Below are positions 44,837 to 53,727 of a stretch of DNA of 64,000 nucleotides, piece after piece. The DNA lies in the NCBI RefSeq assembly GCF_035194505.1, contig NZ_CP136573.1, forward strand, positions 496,001 through 560,000. The letters run 5' to 3'. Source of the DNA: Erythrobacter sp. GTDB lineage: Bacteria; Pseudomonadota; Alphaproteobacteria; Sphingomonadales; Sphingomonadaceae. The translations under genes were made by a program, and so were the position numbers. The notes beneath the pieces were generated by a model. That model did no database searches. It was not told the origin of the DNA and saw only the letters and a list, made by a program, of their open reading frames with translations. Each line of letters begins with the position of its first letter. Within the stretch, counting starts at the first letter, position 1.

Positions 44837-46204
44837 ATGGCAAAGTCGAAGCGCCGTTATGTGTGTCAGGCCTGCGGGTCGGTGTCGCCACGCTGGCAGG
44901 GCCAATGCGCGGATTGCGGCGAGTGGAACACGCTGGTCGAGGACGCACCGGCGACGGTTTACTCGCAAAAGCATGATCTTTCCAGCGGCGGGCGCGCGGT
45001 CGCTTTCGAGCCGCTCAATGCGCCCACGCAATTGCCGGTGAGGAAGTCGACCGGCCTTGCCGAGTTTGACCGCGCTCTGGGCGGCGGGCTGGTGCCCGGC
45101 TCGGCCGTGCTGATGGGGGGCGATCCCGGGATCGGCAAGTCGACCCTTCTGCTGCAAACCGCCGCCACCATTGCGCGCGGCGGCAATGATGTTGTTTATG
45201 TCAGCGGCGAGGAAGCGGCAGGCCAGGTCCGCCTGCGGGCAGCACGCATGGGCGTGGCTGACGCACCGATCAGGCTCGCGTCCGAAACTTCGGTGCGCGA
45301 TATTCTCACAACCTTGGGGCAGGGTGATCCGCCCGCGCTGCTAGTGATCGATTCGATCCAAACCATGCATTCGGACATGATCGAAGGCGCGCCCGGCACG
45401 GTTAGCCAAGTGCGCGGCTGCGCGCTGGAGCTCATCCGCTACGCCAAGGAGAGCGGCTGTGCGCTGGTGCTGGTCGGCCATGTCACCAAGGACGGCACCA
45501 TCGCTGGCCCCCGCGTGCTCGAACACATGGTCGACGTGGTGATGAGCTTCGAGGGCGAGCGCAGTCACCAGTACCGCATCCTGCGTGCCTTGAAGAACCG
45601 CTTTGGTGCGGTTGATGAAATCGGGGTCTTCGCCATGGCAGCCGAGGGGCTGGAGGAGGTCGCCAACCCTTCGTTGCTGTTCCTTTCGGGGCGCGAGCAG
45701 CCGCTGGCGGGCTCGGCAGTGTTCCCCGCGCTTGAGGGCACGCGCCCCGTTCTGGTCGAGATCCAGGCGCTCATCGTGCGGCTGCAATCGGGCGCAACGC
45801 CGCGGCGCGCGGTGGTGGGCTGGGATTCGGGGCGGCTCGCGATGCTGCTCGCGGTGCTGGAATCACGCTGCGGGCTCAATTTCTCCTCGGCGGAGGTCTA
45901 TCTCAATGTCGCAGGCGGATACCGTCTGACCGATCCGGCGGCAGACCTTGCCGTGGCAGCTGCGCTGGTCTCTGCGCTGGCGGACAAGCCCCTGCCCGAC
46001 AAGGCCTCATGGTTCGGCGAGGTCAGCCTTGCCGGAGAGATCCGCCCCGTCGCCCACGCGCCCTTGCGGCTGCGCGAGGCGGCCAAACTCGGCTTTGCGC
46101 GCGCCTATGGCCCGGCGGGTGCGGCGGGGATGGAGGACGCGCGCGGCTATCGCGGACTTGCTGCACTTGCGAACCTCGTTGACCAGGTGATGGGCAGCGC
46201 ATAG
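44837..46204 (+). CDS. radA: DNA repair protein RadA (Sms)
   Basis: RecA-like ATPase that helps process recombination intermediates. The 455 residues have the zinc finger C10-x2-C13...C24-x2-C27, Walker A GGDPGIGKST (K101), the RadA-specific KNRFG motif (ALKNRFGAVDEIG), and a C-terminal Lon-like domain (SSAEVYLNVAGGYR...DLAVAAAL). Followed closely by cvpA. Confidence 0.96.
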   Translation: MAKSKRRYVCQACGSVSPRWQGQCADCGEWNTLVEDAPATVYSQKHDLSSGGRAVAFEPLNAPTQLPVRKSTGLAEFDRALGGGLVPGSAVLMGGDPGIGKSTLLLQTAATIARGGNDVVYVSGEEAAGQVRLRAARMGVADAPIRLASETSVRDILTTLGQGDPPALLVIDSIQTMHSDMIEGAPGTVSQVRGCALELIRYAKESGCALVLVGHVTKDGTIAGPRVLEHMVDVVMSFEGERSHQYRILRALKNRFGAVDEIGVFAMAAEGLEEVANPSLLFLSGREQPLAGSAVFPALEGTRPVLVEIQALIVRLQSGATPRRAVVGWDSGRLAMLLAVLESRCGLNFSSAEVYLNVAGGYRLTDPAADLAVAAALVSALADKPLPDKASWFGEVSLAGEIRPVAHAPLRLREAAKLGFARAYGPAGAAGMEDARGYRGLAALANLVDQVMGSA

Positions 46205-46215
46205 ATTTAGCGCTG

Positions 46216-46761
46216 ATGGCTCTGCTCGACCTTATCGTTCTCGTGATTGTTGCGATCGCCGCGATCGGCGGCTTTCTGCGCGGGCTGGTGCAGGAAGTGC
46301 TGAGCCTTGCCGCATGGATCTTCGCGGCGCTGGCGGTGCATTTCCTTCATCCGGTGCTCTCGCCTTCGATCAGCGGCTTTCTCAATTCCGAACGCTACAC
46401 GCCGACCTTCGCCTTCGTGCTGCTGCTGCTCATTCCCTATGCGGCAATGAAGCTGATTGCCGACAATGTCAGCGCTGCATCCGACGGCGCGATCCTTGGC
46501 CCGATCGACCGGGTGCTGGGTTTCGGCTTTGGCGGCGTGAAGGGCGCGCTGATCGCGGTCTTTGCCTTTTCGGTGGTGGCGCTCGGGTATGACGAGTCGT
46601 GGGGCTACAAGGGACGGCCCTTGTGGATCACCGAAGCGCGCACCTATCCGGCTATTGATGCCTCCTCGCGCCAGTTGGTGCCGATGATTGCGGTGCGGCG
46701 CGATCAGCTGCGCCGCGCTTCCGAAGCGCGCGATGCGGCCGTGCGCAAGGCCGTTGACTGA
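46216..46761 (+). CDS. cvpA: CvpA family membrane protein
   Basis: A 181-residue inner-membrane protein with four hydrophobic segments. LDLIVLVIVAIAAIGGFLRGLVQEVLSL at the N-terminus and GPIDRVLGFGFGGVKGALIAV are the CvpA signatures. CvpA is named for colicin V production and linked to envelope and acid-pH effects. It sits between radA and the NifU-like gene. Confidence 0.93.
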   Translation: MALLDLIVLVIVAIAAIGGFLRGLVQEVLSLAAWIFAALAVHFLHPVLSPSISGFLNSERYTPTFAFVLLLLIPYAAMKLIADNVSAASDGAILGPIDRVLGFGFGGVKGALIAVFAFSVVALGYDESWGYKGRPLWITEARTYPAIDASSRQLVPMIAVRRDQLRRASEARDAAVRKAVD

Positions 46762-46767
46762 ACCTTC

Positions 46768-47208
46768 GTGAGCGGCGCAGGACCGACCAGGCTTTACACG
46801 CCGCAAGTGCTGGCGCTGGCGACAGGGCTGGCAGCTTTCCCGCTCGATGACAGCCTGCCGCTGCGCGCCGAGGCCCGCTCGCGCACCTGCGGCAGCGATA
46901 TCGCGGTCGGGATCGCGATTGACCCTGCGGGCATGATCGCCCGCATCGGAATGCAGGTGCGGGCCTGCGCCATCGGGCAGGCGTCGGCCGCGCTTCTGGC
47001 GCAGGCTGCATGCGGGCGTAGCGCGCAGGATCTGGCGCGGGTGCATGAAGGGTTGGAAAGCTGGCTCGCAGGGACAGGCGAACTGCCCGATTGGCCCGAT
47101 CTCGCTCTGATCGTACCAGCCCGCGCGCACACCGCCCGCCACGGGGCCTTGCTCTTGCCGTGGACGGCGGCCAGCAAGGCGCTTTCAAGCGGCGCAATCG
47201 CCCGCTAG
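46768..47208 (+). CDS. NifU/IscU-like Fe-S cluster scaffold homologue
   Basis: A 146-residue protein resembling the N-terminal NifU domain: LYTPQVLALATGL, then C41 in TCGSDIAV (with the following Asp) and C67 in RACAIGQASAAL. The third scaffold Cys expected near the end, in a RxxCxLLPW-like segment, is absent here: the sequence reads RHGALLLPWTA. A different Cys (C82) lies in AACGRS. So it may be a divergent scaffold or a non-assembling homologue. Start codon is GTG (46768). Confidence 0.75.
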   Translation: MSGAGPTRLYTPQVLALATGLAAFPLDDSLPLRAEARSRTCGSDIAVGIAIDPAGMIARIGMQVRACAIGQASAALLAQAACGRSAQDLARVHEGLESWLAGTGELPDWPDLALIVPARAHTARHGALLLPWTAASKALSSGAIAR

Positions 47209-47264
47209 GGGTGCAGCCAGAGACAGCGCTGCCAGCTGGCGGTGATGCATGGGGATAGAGCGAA

Positions 47265-48896
47265 ATGGCAGAGGCGCAGGCGCTCGCGGACCGCGAGCCG
47301 AGCGATAAGGAAATCCGTCTGGTCATCGGCGCGTCGAGCGCTGGCACGATCTTCGAATGGTACGATTTCTTCATCTACGGAACGCTCGCCTACATCCTCA
47401 AGGATGCCTTCTACGCCACCGATAACGAGACGCTCGGCCTGCTGCTGGTGTGGTCGACCTTTGCGGTGGGCTTTGCCTTCCGGCCGCTTGGCGCGGTGCT
47501 GTTCGGCTTTCTGGGCGACAGGTTGGGGCGCAAATATACCTTCCTTGTCACTGTCACCCTGATGGGCATCGCCACGGCGGGTGTGGGCCTGATCCCCACG
47601 GTCGATACCATCGGCATGGCGGCGCCGATCATCGTCATCTTGCTGCGGGTGATCCAGGGCCTTGCGCTCGGGGGCGAATATGGCGGGGCGGCGATCTATG
47701 TCGCCGAGCATGCCCCACCCGAAAAGCGCGGGTTCTACACCAGCTTCATTCAGGCGAGTGTGGCCGGGGGCTTCGTGCTCTCGATCATCGTGGTGCTGGC
47801 TTGCCGCGCGCTGATCCCGGCCGAGGCCTTTGCCGCATGGGGCTGGCGCGTGCCGTTCCTGCTGTCGATCGCGCTTCTCGCAATCTCGCTGTGGATGCGC
47901 CTCAAGCTGTCCGAAAGCCCGGTATTTCAAGCGATGAAGGCAGCGGGCGAGACAAGCGGCAATCCCTTTGTCGAAAGCATGACCTATCCCGGCAACCCCA
48001 AGCGATTGTTCGTCGCCCTGTTCGGGATCACCGGCATCCTGACGACGGTGTGGTACACCGGCTTCTTTTCGGCGATGAGCTTCCTGCGCGGGCCGATGCA
48101 TGTCGATGATCTCACGGTGGAGCTGGTGCTGCTCGGATCGGGCCTGATCGTGATGGGGTTCTATCTCATCATCGGCAAATGGTCTGACCGGGTCGGACGC
48201 AAGCTGCCGATCATCATCGGCGCGGCGCTGACGTTGGCACTGCTGTTCCCGCTGTTCTGGGCGATGGGCAGTTTTGCCAACCCCGGCATTGCCGCCGCCG
48301 CCGAGGCCAATCCGGTGACGATCAGCGGCCCCCGGTGCGAGACCGATCCCTTTGCCGAGATGTTCAAGCGCGAGCAGACCGATTGCGGCAAGCTGCTTGA
48401 AACCCTGACTGCGGCAGGCGTGCCCTACAGCCTGACGCCGGGGGCGGACCTGTCGCTCAAGGTCGGCGGCGAGGCGGTGGCGATCGACCCCGCGTGGTTC
48501 GCCGATGGCGCGGCGCGCAAGGCTGGCGTTCTCGGCGCGCTCGGGCAGTATGGCTTCGACTTTTCCAAGCAGAGCCCGAGCGGAGCCAATCTCGCGGGCA
48601 TTGTCGCTGTGCTGCTGGCGCTGGGCATGCTCTCCGCGCTGACCTACGGATCAGTTGCGGCGCTCTTGTCCGAGATGTTCCCGCCGCGCATCCGCTATTC
48701 CTCGATGTCGATCCCCTATCACATCGGCGCGGGCTATCTCGGCGGGTTCCTGCCGCTGATTGCGGGCGTGATCGTGGCGAGCACCGGGGATATCTACGCC
48801 GGGCTGTGGTACACGTGGGGCGTGGTCGCCTTCGGGCTGCTGGTGGCATGGTGGGGGATCCCCGGCGGGCCGCCGAAAGACTTCGCGGATGACTGA
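47265..48896 (+). CDS. MFS transporter of the metabolite:H+ symporter (MHS/ProP-like) family
   Basis: A 543-residue 12-TM transporter. The family signatures are SSAGTIFEWYDFFIYG at the N-terminus, GFLGDRLGRKYTF (motif A), and GEYGGAAIYVAEHAPPEKRGFYTS between TM4 and TM5. It is unusual in carrying an extra loop of about 100 residues (NPGIAAAAEANPVT...GANLAG, residues about 340-450) with two Cys, presumably periplasmic. Substrate is likely an osmolyte or dicarboxylate. Its last 8 bases overlap alr. Confidence 0.88.
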   Translation: MAEAQALADREPSDKEIRLVIGASSAGTIFEWYDFFIYGTLAYILKDAFYATDNETLGLLLVWSTFAVGFAFRPLGAVLFGFLGDRLGRKYTFLVTVTLMGIATAGVGLIPTVDTIGMAAPIIVILLRVIQGLALGGEYGGAAIYVAEHAPPEKRGFYTSFIQASVAGGFVLSIIVVLACRALIPAEAFAAWGWRVPFLLSIALLAISLWMRLKLSESPVFQAMKAAGETSGNPFVESMTYPGNPKRLFVALFGITGILTTVWYTGFFSAMSFLRGPMHVDDLTVELVLLGSGLIVMGFYLIIGKWSDRVGRKLPIIIGAALTLALLFPLFWAMGSFANPGIAAAAEANPVTISGPRCETDPFAEMFKREQTDCGKLLETLTAAGVPYSLTPGADLSLKVGGEAVAIDPAWFADGAARKAGVLGALGQYGFDFSKQSPSGANLAGIVAVLLALGMLSALTYGSVAALLSEMFPPRIRYSSMSIPYHIGAGYLGGFLPLIAGVIVASTGDIYAGLWYTWGVVAFGLLVAWWGIPGGPPKDFADD

Positions 48897-49941
48897 GATT
48901 GCGCTGCCGCCGCCGAGCCTGCGGCTGACGGTCGACAGGGCTGCGCTCGCCGCTAACTGGCAGGCGCTTGATCGCCTCTCGGGCGCTGCGGCTGCCGGGG
49001 CGGCGGTCAAGGCGGATTGCTACGGCCTCGGGGTCGATACCTGCGTTTCGGTGCTGCGCGATGCGGGCTGCACCAATTTCTTCGTCGCACACTGGAGCGA
49101 GGTGGCGGCGGTCGCGGCTCATGTTCCGGCTGCGCAGATTGCTGTGCTGCACGGGCCTTTGAGCGAAGCCGATTGCGCCTATGCCAAGGCAAGCGGCGCG
49201 GTGCCGGTGATCAATTCGCTCGAACAGGCGGCTTTGTGGAGCGCGAGTGGCGGTGGACGCTGCCACCTGATGGTCGATACCGGCATCAACCGGCTCGGCA
49301 TTGCTCTTGCCGAAGCAGGCGATCCGCGCATCGCCGCGCTCGATATCGACATCCTCATGAGCCACCTCGCCAGCGCGGACGAGAAGACCGCAATGAACCG
49401 GATGCAGGCCGAATTGCTGGAGGAAGCCGCCGAAGCGATCCCGCATCAGCGCGTAAGCCTTGCCAACAGCGCCGGGATTGCGCTGGGGGCCAGCTTTGCC
49501 TTCGATCTCACCCGTCCCGGCCTTGCGCTTTACGGCGGCATCCCGCGCAGCGAGCTGGCTGATCACATCCAGCCCGTTGCGCAGGTGCAGGCTCAGGTGC
49601 TCCAGACCCGACACCTCGCGCCGGGGGAGGGGGTGGGCTATAACGCCACCTTCATGGCTCCCACGCATATGCGGGTGGGCACGGTCTCGATCGGCTATGC
49701 CGACGGCTTCCTGCGGCTGCGCGGTCCGGGCAATGCGCTGTTTGCGCAAGGTCGCCGCCTGCCGATCCTCGGCAAGGTATCGATGGACATGGTCGTGATC
49801 GATCTGGCCGAGGCCCCGGATCTGGCTGCGGGCGACTGGGTGGATGTGCCATGGGACATCAATGATTGTGCGCAGCAAAACACGCTGTCGCCTTACGAAT
49901 TGCTGACCGTGATCGGGGGCCGTTTACGCCACCGGGGATAG
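48889..49941 (+). CDS. alr: Alanine racemase
   Basis: Interconverts L- and D-alanine for peptidoglycan. The 350 residues have the PLP lysine K41 in AVKADCYGLG, the phosphate-binding NSAG segment (LANSAGIALGA), RPGLALYGG, and the catalytic Tyr region GYNATFMAPTHMRVGTVSIGYADG. It overlaps the MHS transporter by 8 bp. A link to alanine import by the transporter is only a guess. Confidence 0.95.
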   Translation: MTEIALPPPSLRLTVDRAALAANWQALDRLSGAAAAGAAVKADCYGLGVDTCVSVLRDAGCTNFFVAHWSEVAAVAAHVPAAQIAVLHGPLSEADCAYAKASGAVPVINSLEQAALWSASGGGRCHLMVDTGINRLGIALAEAGDPRIAALDIDILMSHLASADEKTAMNRMQAELLEEAAEAIPHQRVSLANSAGIALGASFAFDLTRPGLALYGGIPRSELADHIQPVAQVQAQVLQTRHLAPGEGVGYNATFMAPTHMRVGTVSIGYADGFLRLRGPGNALFAQGRRLPILGKVSMDMVVIDLAEAPDLAAGDWVDVPWDINDCAQQNTLSPYELLTVIGGRLRHRG

Positions 49942-49962
49942 GCCTTTGCGGCTCATATTGCG

Positions 49963-49977
49963 CTGCACATTGTGCAG
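49963..49977. promoter_or_regulatory. Palindrome upstream of phaR, possible PhaR operator
   Basis: CTGCAC-ATT-GTGCAG (49963-49977) is a perfect inverted repeat 40 bp before the phaR start, with a further TTGCGCTGCA next to it. PhaR repressors of other alphaproteobacteria recognise CTGC-N-GCAG-type TGC-rich dyads and repress their own gene, so autoregulation is inferred. Confidence 0.5.
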
Positions 49978-50017
49978 GTGCTAAGAGGCCGCAGGGGTCA
50001 ACATCCGGGATAGAACA

Positions 50018-50599
50018 ATGGTCGGCAGATCGAAGACGGCATCGGGCGCAGCAGGCGATGCGGTAATCATCAAGAAATACGCCAACCGGCGGCTCTACAA
50101 CACCGCATCCTCCAGCTACATCACGCTCGAGGATCTCGCCCGGATGGTGCGCGAGAATGTCGATTTCCAGGTGCTCGATGCCAAGACCGGGGACGATATC
50201 ACCCATTCGATCCTCACCCAGATCATCATGGATGAAGAGGCCAATGGCGGGCAGATGCTCCCGGTCAGCTTCCTCAGGCAGCTGATCGGAATGTACGGCA
50301 ATTCGATGCAGGCGCTGATGCCGTCCTATCTCGAAGCCAGCATGGCCAATTTCCGCGATAACCAGTCGAAGATCCGCGAAGCCTTCGAAAAGGGCATCAG
50401 CGCCACGCCCTTTGCCGCGATCCATGAAACCAACATGGCGATGATGCGGGCTGCGGCCGACGTGCTGATGCCGGGCATCGGCAAGGCCAAGGCCAAGCCT
50501 TCCGCCCCCGCTGCTCCGGCCGACAGCCGCGACGAGATCGCCGCTCTGCGCGAACAGATGGCGGCGATGCAAAAGAAGCTGGACGAATTGGGCAAATAG
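50018..50599 (+). CDS. phaR: Polyhydroxyalkanoate synthesis repressor PhaR
   Basis: DNA-binding regulator that senses PHA granules and controls phasin genes. The 193 residues have the N-terminal PHB/PHA DNA-binding domain (VIIKKYANRRLYNTASSSYITLEDLARMVRE) and the PHB accumulation domain (DITHSILTQIIMDEEANG). Short Ala-rich tail and coiled-coil end. No pha synthase genes in the window, so the link to PHA is by family. Confidence 0.95.
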   Translation: MVGRSKTASGAAGDAVIIKKYANRRLYNTASSSYITLEDLARMVRENVDFQVLDAKTGDDITHSILTQIIMDEEANGGQMLPVSFLRQLIGMYGNSMQALMPSYLEASMANFRDNQSKIREAFEKGISATPFAAIHETNMAMMRAAADVLMPGIGKAKAKPSAPAAPADSRDEIAALREQMAAMQKKLDELGK

Positions 50600-50643
50600 C
50601 GCCGATAGGGCGCGCCGCTCTTCACATTTCAGGAATTCGCTTC

Positions 50644-52188
50644 GTGTCCCAGATCCGCCACGCGCTCACCGTCAAGCGCGAAGACGACTTTGCCAAGTGG
50701 TATCAGGAGGTCATCTCCGCCGCCGATCTCGCCGAGGAATCGGGGGTGCGCGGCTGCATGGTGATCAAGCCCTGGGGCTATGGCATCTGGGAACGCATCC
50801 AGCGCCTGATGGACGACCGGATCAAGGCTGCGGGCGTTTCGAACTGCTATTTCCCGCTGTTCATCCCGCTCGCCAATTTCACTCGCGAGGCCGAGCACGT
50901 TGAAGGCTTTGCCAAGGAAATGGCGGTCGTCACCCACCACCGCCTGATTGCGGATGGCAAGGGCGGATTGATCCCCGATCCCGCCGCAAAGCTGGAAGAG
51001 CCGCTGGTCGTCCGCCCGACGTCCGAGACGATCATCGGCGATGCCATGGCGCGCTGGGTGCAATCTTGGCGCGATCTGCCGCTGCTCACCAACCAGTGGG
51101 CCAATGTCGTGCGCTGGGAAATGCGCACGCGGATGTTCCTGCGCACCAGCGAATTCCTCTGGCAGGAAGGCCACACCGCCCACGAAACGCGCGAGGATGC
51201 GCTGGTGGAAACCCACCGCGCCCTCGAAATGTATCGGGCGTGTGCGGAAGATGATCTCGCGCTCCCCGTGATCGCGGGCGAGAAGCCGGAGAACGAGCGT
51301 TTTCCCGGCGCGGTCGAGACCTGGTCGATCGAGGCGATGATGCAGGACGGCAAGGCGCTGCAAGCCGGCACCTCGCACTATCTCGGCACCAATTTCGCCC
51401 ATGCGGCTGGCATCCAGTATCAGGACCGTGAAGGCTCGCAGCAGTATTGCCACACCACCAGCTGGGGTGTCTCCACGCGGCTGATCGGCGGGGTGATCAT
51501 GACCCACGGCGATGACGATGGCCTTCGCGTCCCGCCCGCCATCGCGCCGCAGCAGATCGTCATCATCCCGATGCTGCGTGAGGCACCGGAGGATGCGGAC
51601 CTCATTGCCTATTGCGAAAGCGTGCGTGCCGCGCTGGCCGCACAAACCGCGCTGGGCGAACGGGTGCGCGTGCTGCTCGATGTGAAGCCCGGCAAGGCCG
51701 CGGCCAAGCGCTGGGACTGGGTCCGCAAGGGTGCGCCCGTCATCATCGAGGTTGGCCCGCGCGACATGGCCGAAGGCAAGCTCGCGGTCCTGCGCCGCGA
51801 TCAGCTGTGGAATGCTGCCAACGGCAAGCCTGCCTTCACCTATCCGGCCCACGGCGATTTCGTGGCTCAGGCGGGCTCGGTTATCGAAGCCATCCAATCG
51901 GCCCTGTTCGAGGAAGCCCGCGCGCGCCGCGATGCCAATATCACCCGCGGGGTGACCGAGTGGCAGGCGGTGGTCGATCACTTCGAGCAGGGCGGCAAGT
52001 ATCCGGGCTGGGTCGAGGTCGAATGGTCCAAGCCCACCGGCGCGGCGCTCGAAGCCGTGGTCGAGAAGCTCAAGGCGGTGAAGCTTACCATCCGCAACGT
52101 GCCGCGCGGCGCCGAGCCGGCGAGCGGCACCTGCATCTTCACCGGCGCGCCGGCGACCGAGCGGATCCTGATCGCCCGCTCTTACTAG
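50644..52188 (+). CDS. proS: Prolyl-tRNA synthetase, short eukaryote/archaea-type
   Basis: Charges tRNA-Pro. The 514 residues lack the bacterial INS editing insertion and resemble the eukaryote-like ProRS: WGYGIWERIQRLMDDRIKAAGVSNCYFPLFIP, class II motif 2 RWEMRTRMFLRTSEFLWQEGHTAH, and motif 3 around YCHTTSWGVSTRLIGGVIMTHGD. The start is GTG (50644). Sphingomonads often have this form; it shows that bacterial-type ProS has been replaced in this lineage (inference). Confidence 0.95.
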   Translation: MSQIRHALTVKREDDFAKWYQEVISAADLAEESGVRGCMVIKPWGYGIWERIQRLMDDRIKAAGVSNCYFPLFIPLANFTREAEHVEGFAKEMAVVTHHRLIADGKGGLIPDPAAKLEEPLVVRPTSETIIGDAMARWVQSWRDLPLLTNQWANVVRWEMRTRMFLRTSEFLWQEGHTAHETREDALVETHRALEMYRACAEDDLALPVIAGEKPENERFPGAVETWSIEAMMQDGKALQAGTSHYLGTNFAHAAGIQYQDREGSQQYCHTTSWGVSTRLIGGVIMTHGDDDGLRVPPAIAPQQIVIIPMLREAPEDADLIAYCESVRAALAAQTALGERVRVLLDVKPGKAAAKRWDWVRKGAPVIIEVGPRDMAEGKLAVLRRDQLWNAANGKPAFTYPAHGDFVAQAGSVIEAIQSALFEEARARRDANITRGVTEWQAVVDHFEQGGKYPGWVEVEWSKPTGAALEAVVEKLKAVKLTIRNVPRGAEPASGTCIFTGAPATERILIARSY

Positions 52189-52225
52189 ACTTGCACCAAG
52201 GCTAAGGCGCGGGCAGACAGGGCGC

Positions 52226-53602
52226 ATGATCAAACCTGCCCTCCTGCTGGCTGCGCTCGTCGCCGCCGCTCCGCTCGCCGCTCAAGACCACGCTGCCGAT
52301 GCTGTCTCGGCCGAGCGGCTCAAGGGCGATGTCGAAAAGCTGGTGAGCTTCGGCACGCGCCACACCCTCTCCTCCCAGACCGATCCCAAGCGCGGCATCG
52401 GCGCGGCAGTCGATTGGGGGCTGGCCGAATTCAAGCGCATTGGCGCCAAGTGCGGCGGCTGCCTTGAGGTTCTTCCGGTGGGCGAGGTGATCCAGCCCGA
52501 TGCGCGCCGCATTCCGGTCGCCACCCTGGTGCGCAATGCGGTCGCGATCCAGCGCGGCACCGAGCGGCCCAATGAAGTCGTGATCGTCCAGGGCCACATC
52601 GACAGCCGCGTCTCCGATCCGCTCGATTTCACCCGCGATGCGCCGGGCGCGAATGACGACGGCAGCGGTACCGCGCTGGTGCTGGAAGCGGCGCGGGTGC
52701 TTAGCGGCACGAAATATCCCACCACCATCATCTACGCCCTGCTTTCGGGCGAGGAGCAGGGGCTGTTTGGCGGGCGCATCCTCGCCGATTGGGCGGCGGC
52801 ACAGGGCTACACCGTCAAGGCCGTGCTCAACAACGACATCGTCGGCAATTCCTGCGGCAAGGACGGCTATTGCGAGCCTAGGGTCGTGCGCGTCTTTTCA
52901 GAAGGCCCGCGCGCCGATCTGACCGATGCCCTGCGTGCGGCGGGAACCCGCTTTGGCGGCGAGAATGACACGCCCTCGCGCAATCTCTCGCGCTGGGTGG
53001 CAGCGCTTTCGGCCAAGCACCCCGAGGAAATGCAGGTCCGCCAGATCTGGCGCACCGACCGCATGGGCCGCGGCGGGGATCAGGTGCCGTTCCTGCAAAA
53101 GGGCTTCCCCGCGATCCGCTTTACCGTCGGGGTCGAGGATTACGATCACCAGCATCAGGATCTGCGCACCGAAGGCGGCGTGTTCTATGGTGACACGATC
53201 GAGGAGATGGACTTCGCCTATCTCGCCGGAGTGACGAAGCTCAACGTCCGCGCGCTCGATGCGCTCGCCCGCGCGCCGATGCCGCCCAAGGTGACGGTGG
53301 ACGCGGCGGTGCGGGTGGATACCGAATTGAAGTGGAAAGCCGTTCCGGGCGCGCAGGTCTATTCGGTCGCCACGCGGGCAACCGATGCGCCGGAATGGAG
53401 CAAGGACATGGTGCTCGTCTATATCGACGGCTCGCAGGCCGACAACGCGGCAGCCGCAGCCGAGGGCCGTGAGTTCACCAATGTCCGCAAGTTGCGCGGC
53501 GATGACTGGATGTTTGGCGTTGCAGCCTGCGCGGGCATGTTCTGCTCGCCTGTCTCCAGCGCGGTCCCGGGCGGGGCGTTCGAACCGGTGGCGAAGGAGT
53601 AG
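52226..53602 (+). CDS. Secreted M28-family zinc aminopeptidase-like
   Basis: A 458-residue protein with signal peptide MIKPALLLAALVAAAPLAAQ. M28 zinc ligands: VIVQGHIDSRV (His, Asp), PGANDDGSGTA (bridging Asp), LSGEEQGLFGG (catalytic Glu), LNNDIVGN (Asp), and DYDHQHQD (His). The last 100 residues form an extra beta-rich domain (TELKWKAVPGAQVYSVA), fibronectin-like. The substrate is probably peptides in the periplasm. Confidence 0.9.
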   Translation: MIKPALLLAALVAAAPLAAQDHAADAVSAERLKGDVEKLVSFGTRHTLSSQTDPKRGIGAAVDWGLAEFKRIGAKCGGCLEVLPVGEVIQPDARRIPVATLVRNAVAIQRGTERPNEVVIVQGHIDSRVSDPLDFTRDAPGANDDGSGTALVLEAARVLSGTKYPTTIIYALLSGEEQGLFGGRILADWAAAQGYTVKAVLNNDIVGNSCGKDGYCEPRVVRVFSEGPRADLTDALRAAGTRFGGENDTPSRNLSRWVAALSAKHPEEMQVRQIWRTDRMGRGGDQVPFLQKGFPAIRFTVGVEDYDHQHQDLRTEGGVFYGDTIEEMDFAYLAGVTKLNVRALDALARAPMPPKVTVDAAVRVDTELKWKAVPGAQVYSVATRATDAPEWSKDMVLVYIDGSQADNAAAAAEGREFTNVRKLRGDDWMFGVAACAGMFCSPVSSAVPGGAFEPVAKE

Positions 53603-53607
53603 CCATT

Positions 53608-53708
53608 CGTCATTGCGAGGCCCGTCAGGGCCGCGGCAATCCATGATCCGGCCTAGTGGCTAAGGCGAATGTCTGTCCATGGATTGCTTCGCTCCACTCG
53701 CAATGACG
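53608..53708. repeat. Intergenic dyad repeat (CGTCATTGCGAG...CTCGCAATGACG)
   Basis: Perfect 12-bp outer arms (53608-53619 and 53697-53708) enclose inner arms GCAATCCATG (53636-53645) and CATGGATTGC (53678-53687). The 101-bp unit fills the gap between the M28 peptidase and rnr. It is a nested-palindrome, REP/MITE-like element well known in many alphaproteobacterial and other genomes; it can form a cruciform or serve as a terminator. Confidence 0.85.
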
Positions 53709-53727
53709 AGGCTTATGGGTTAGGGCC

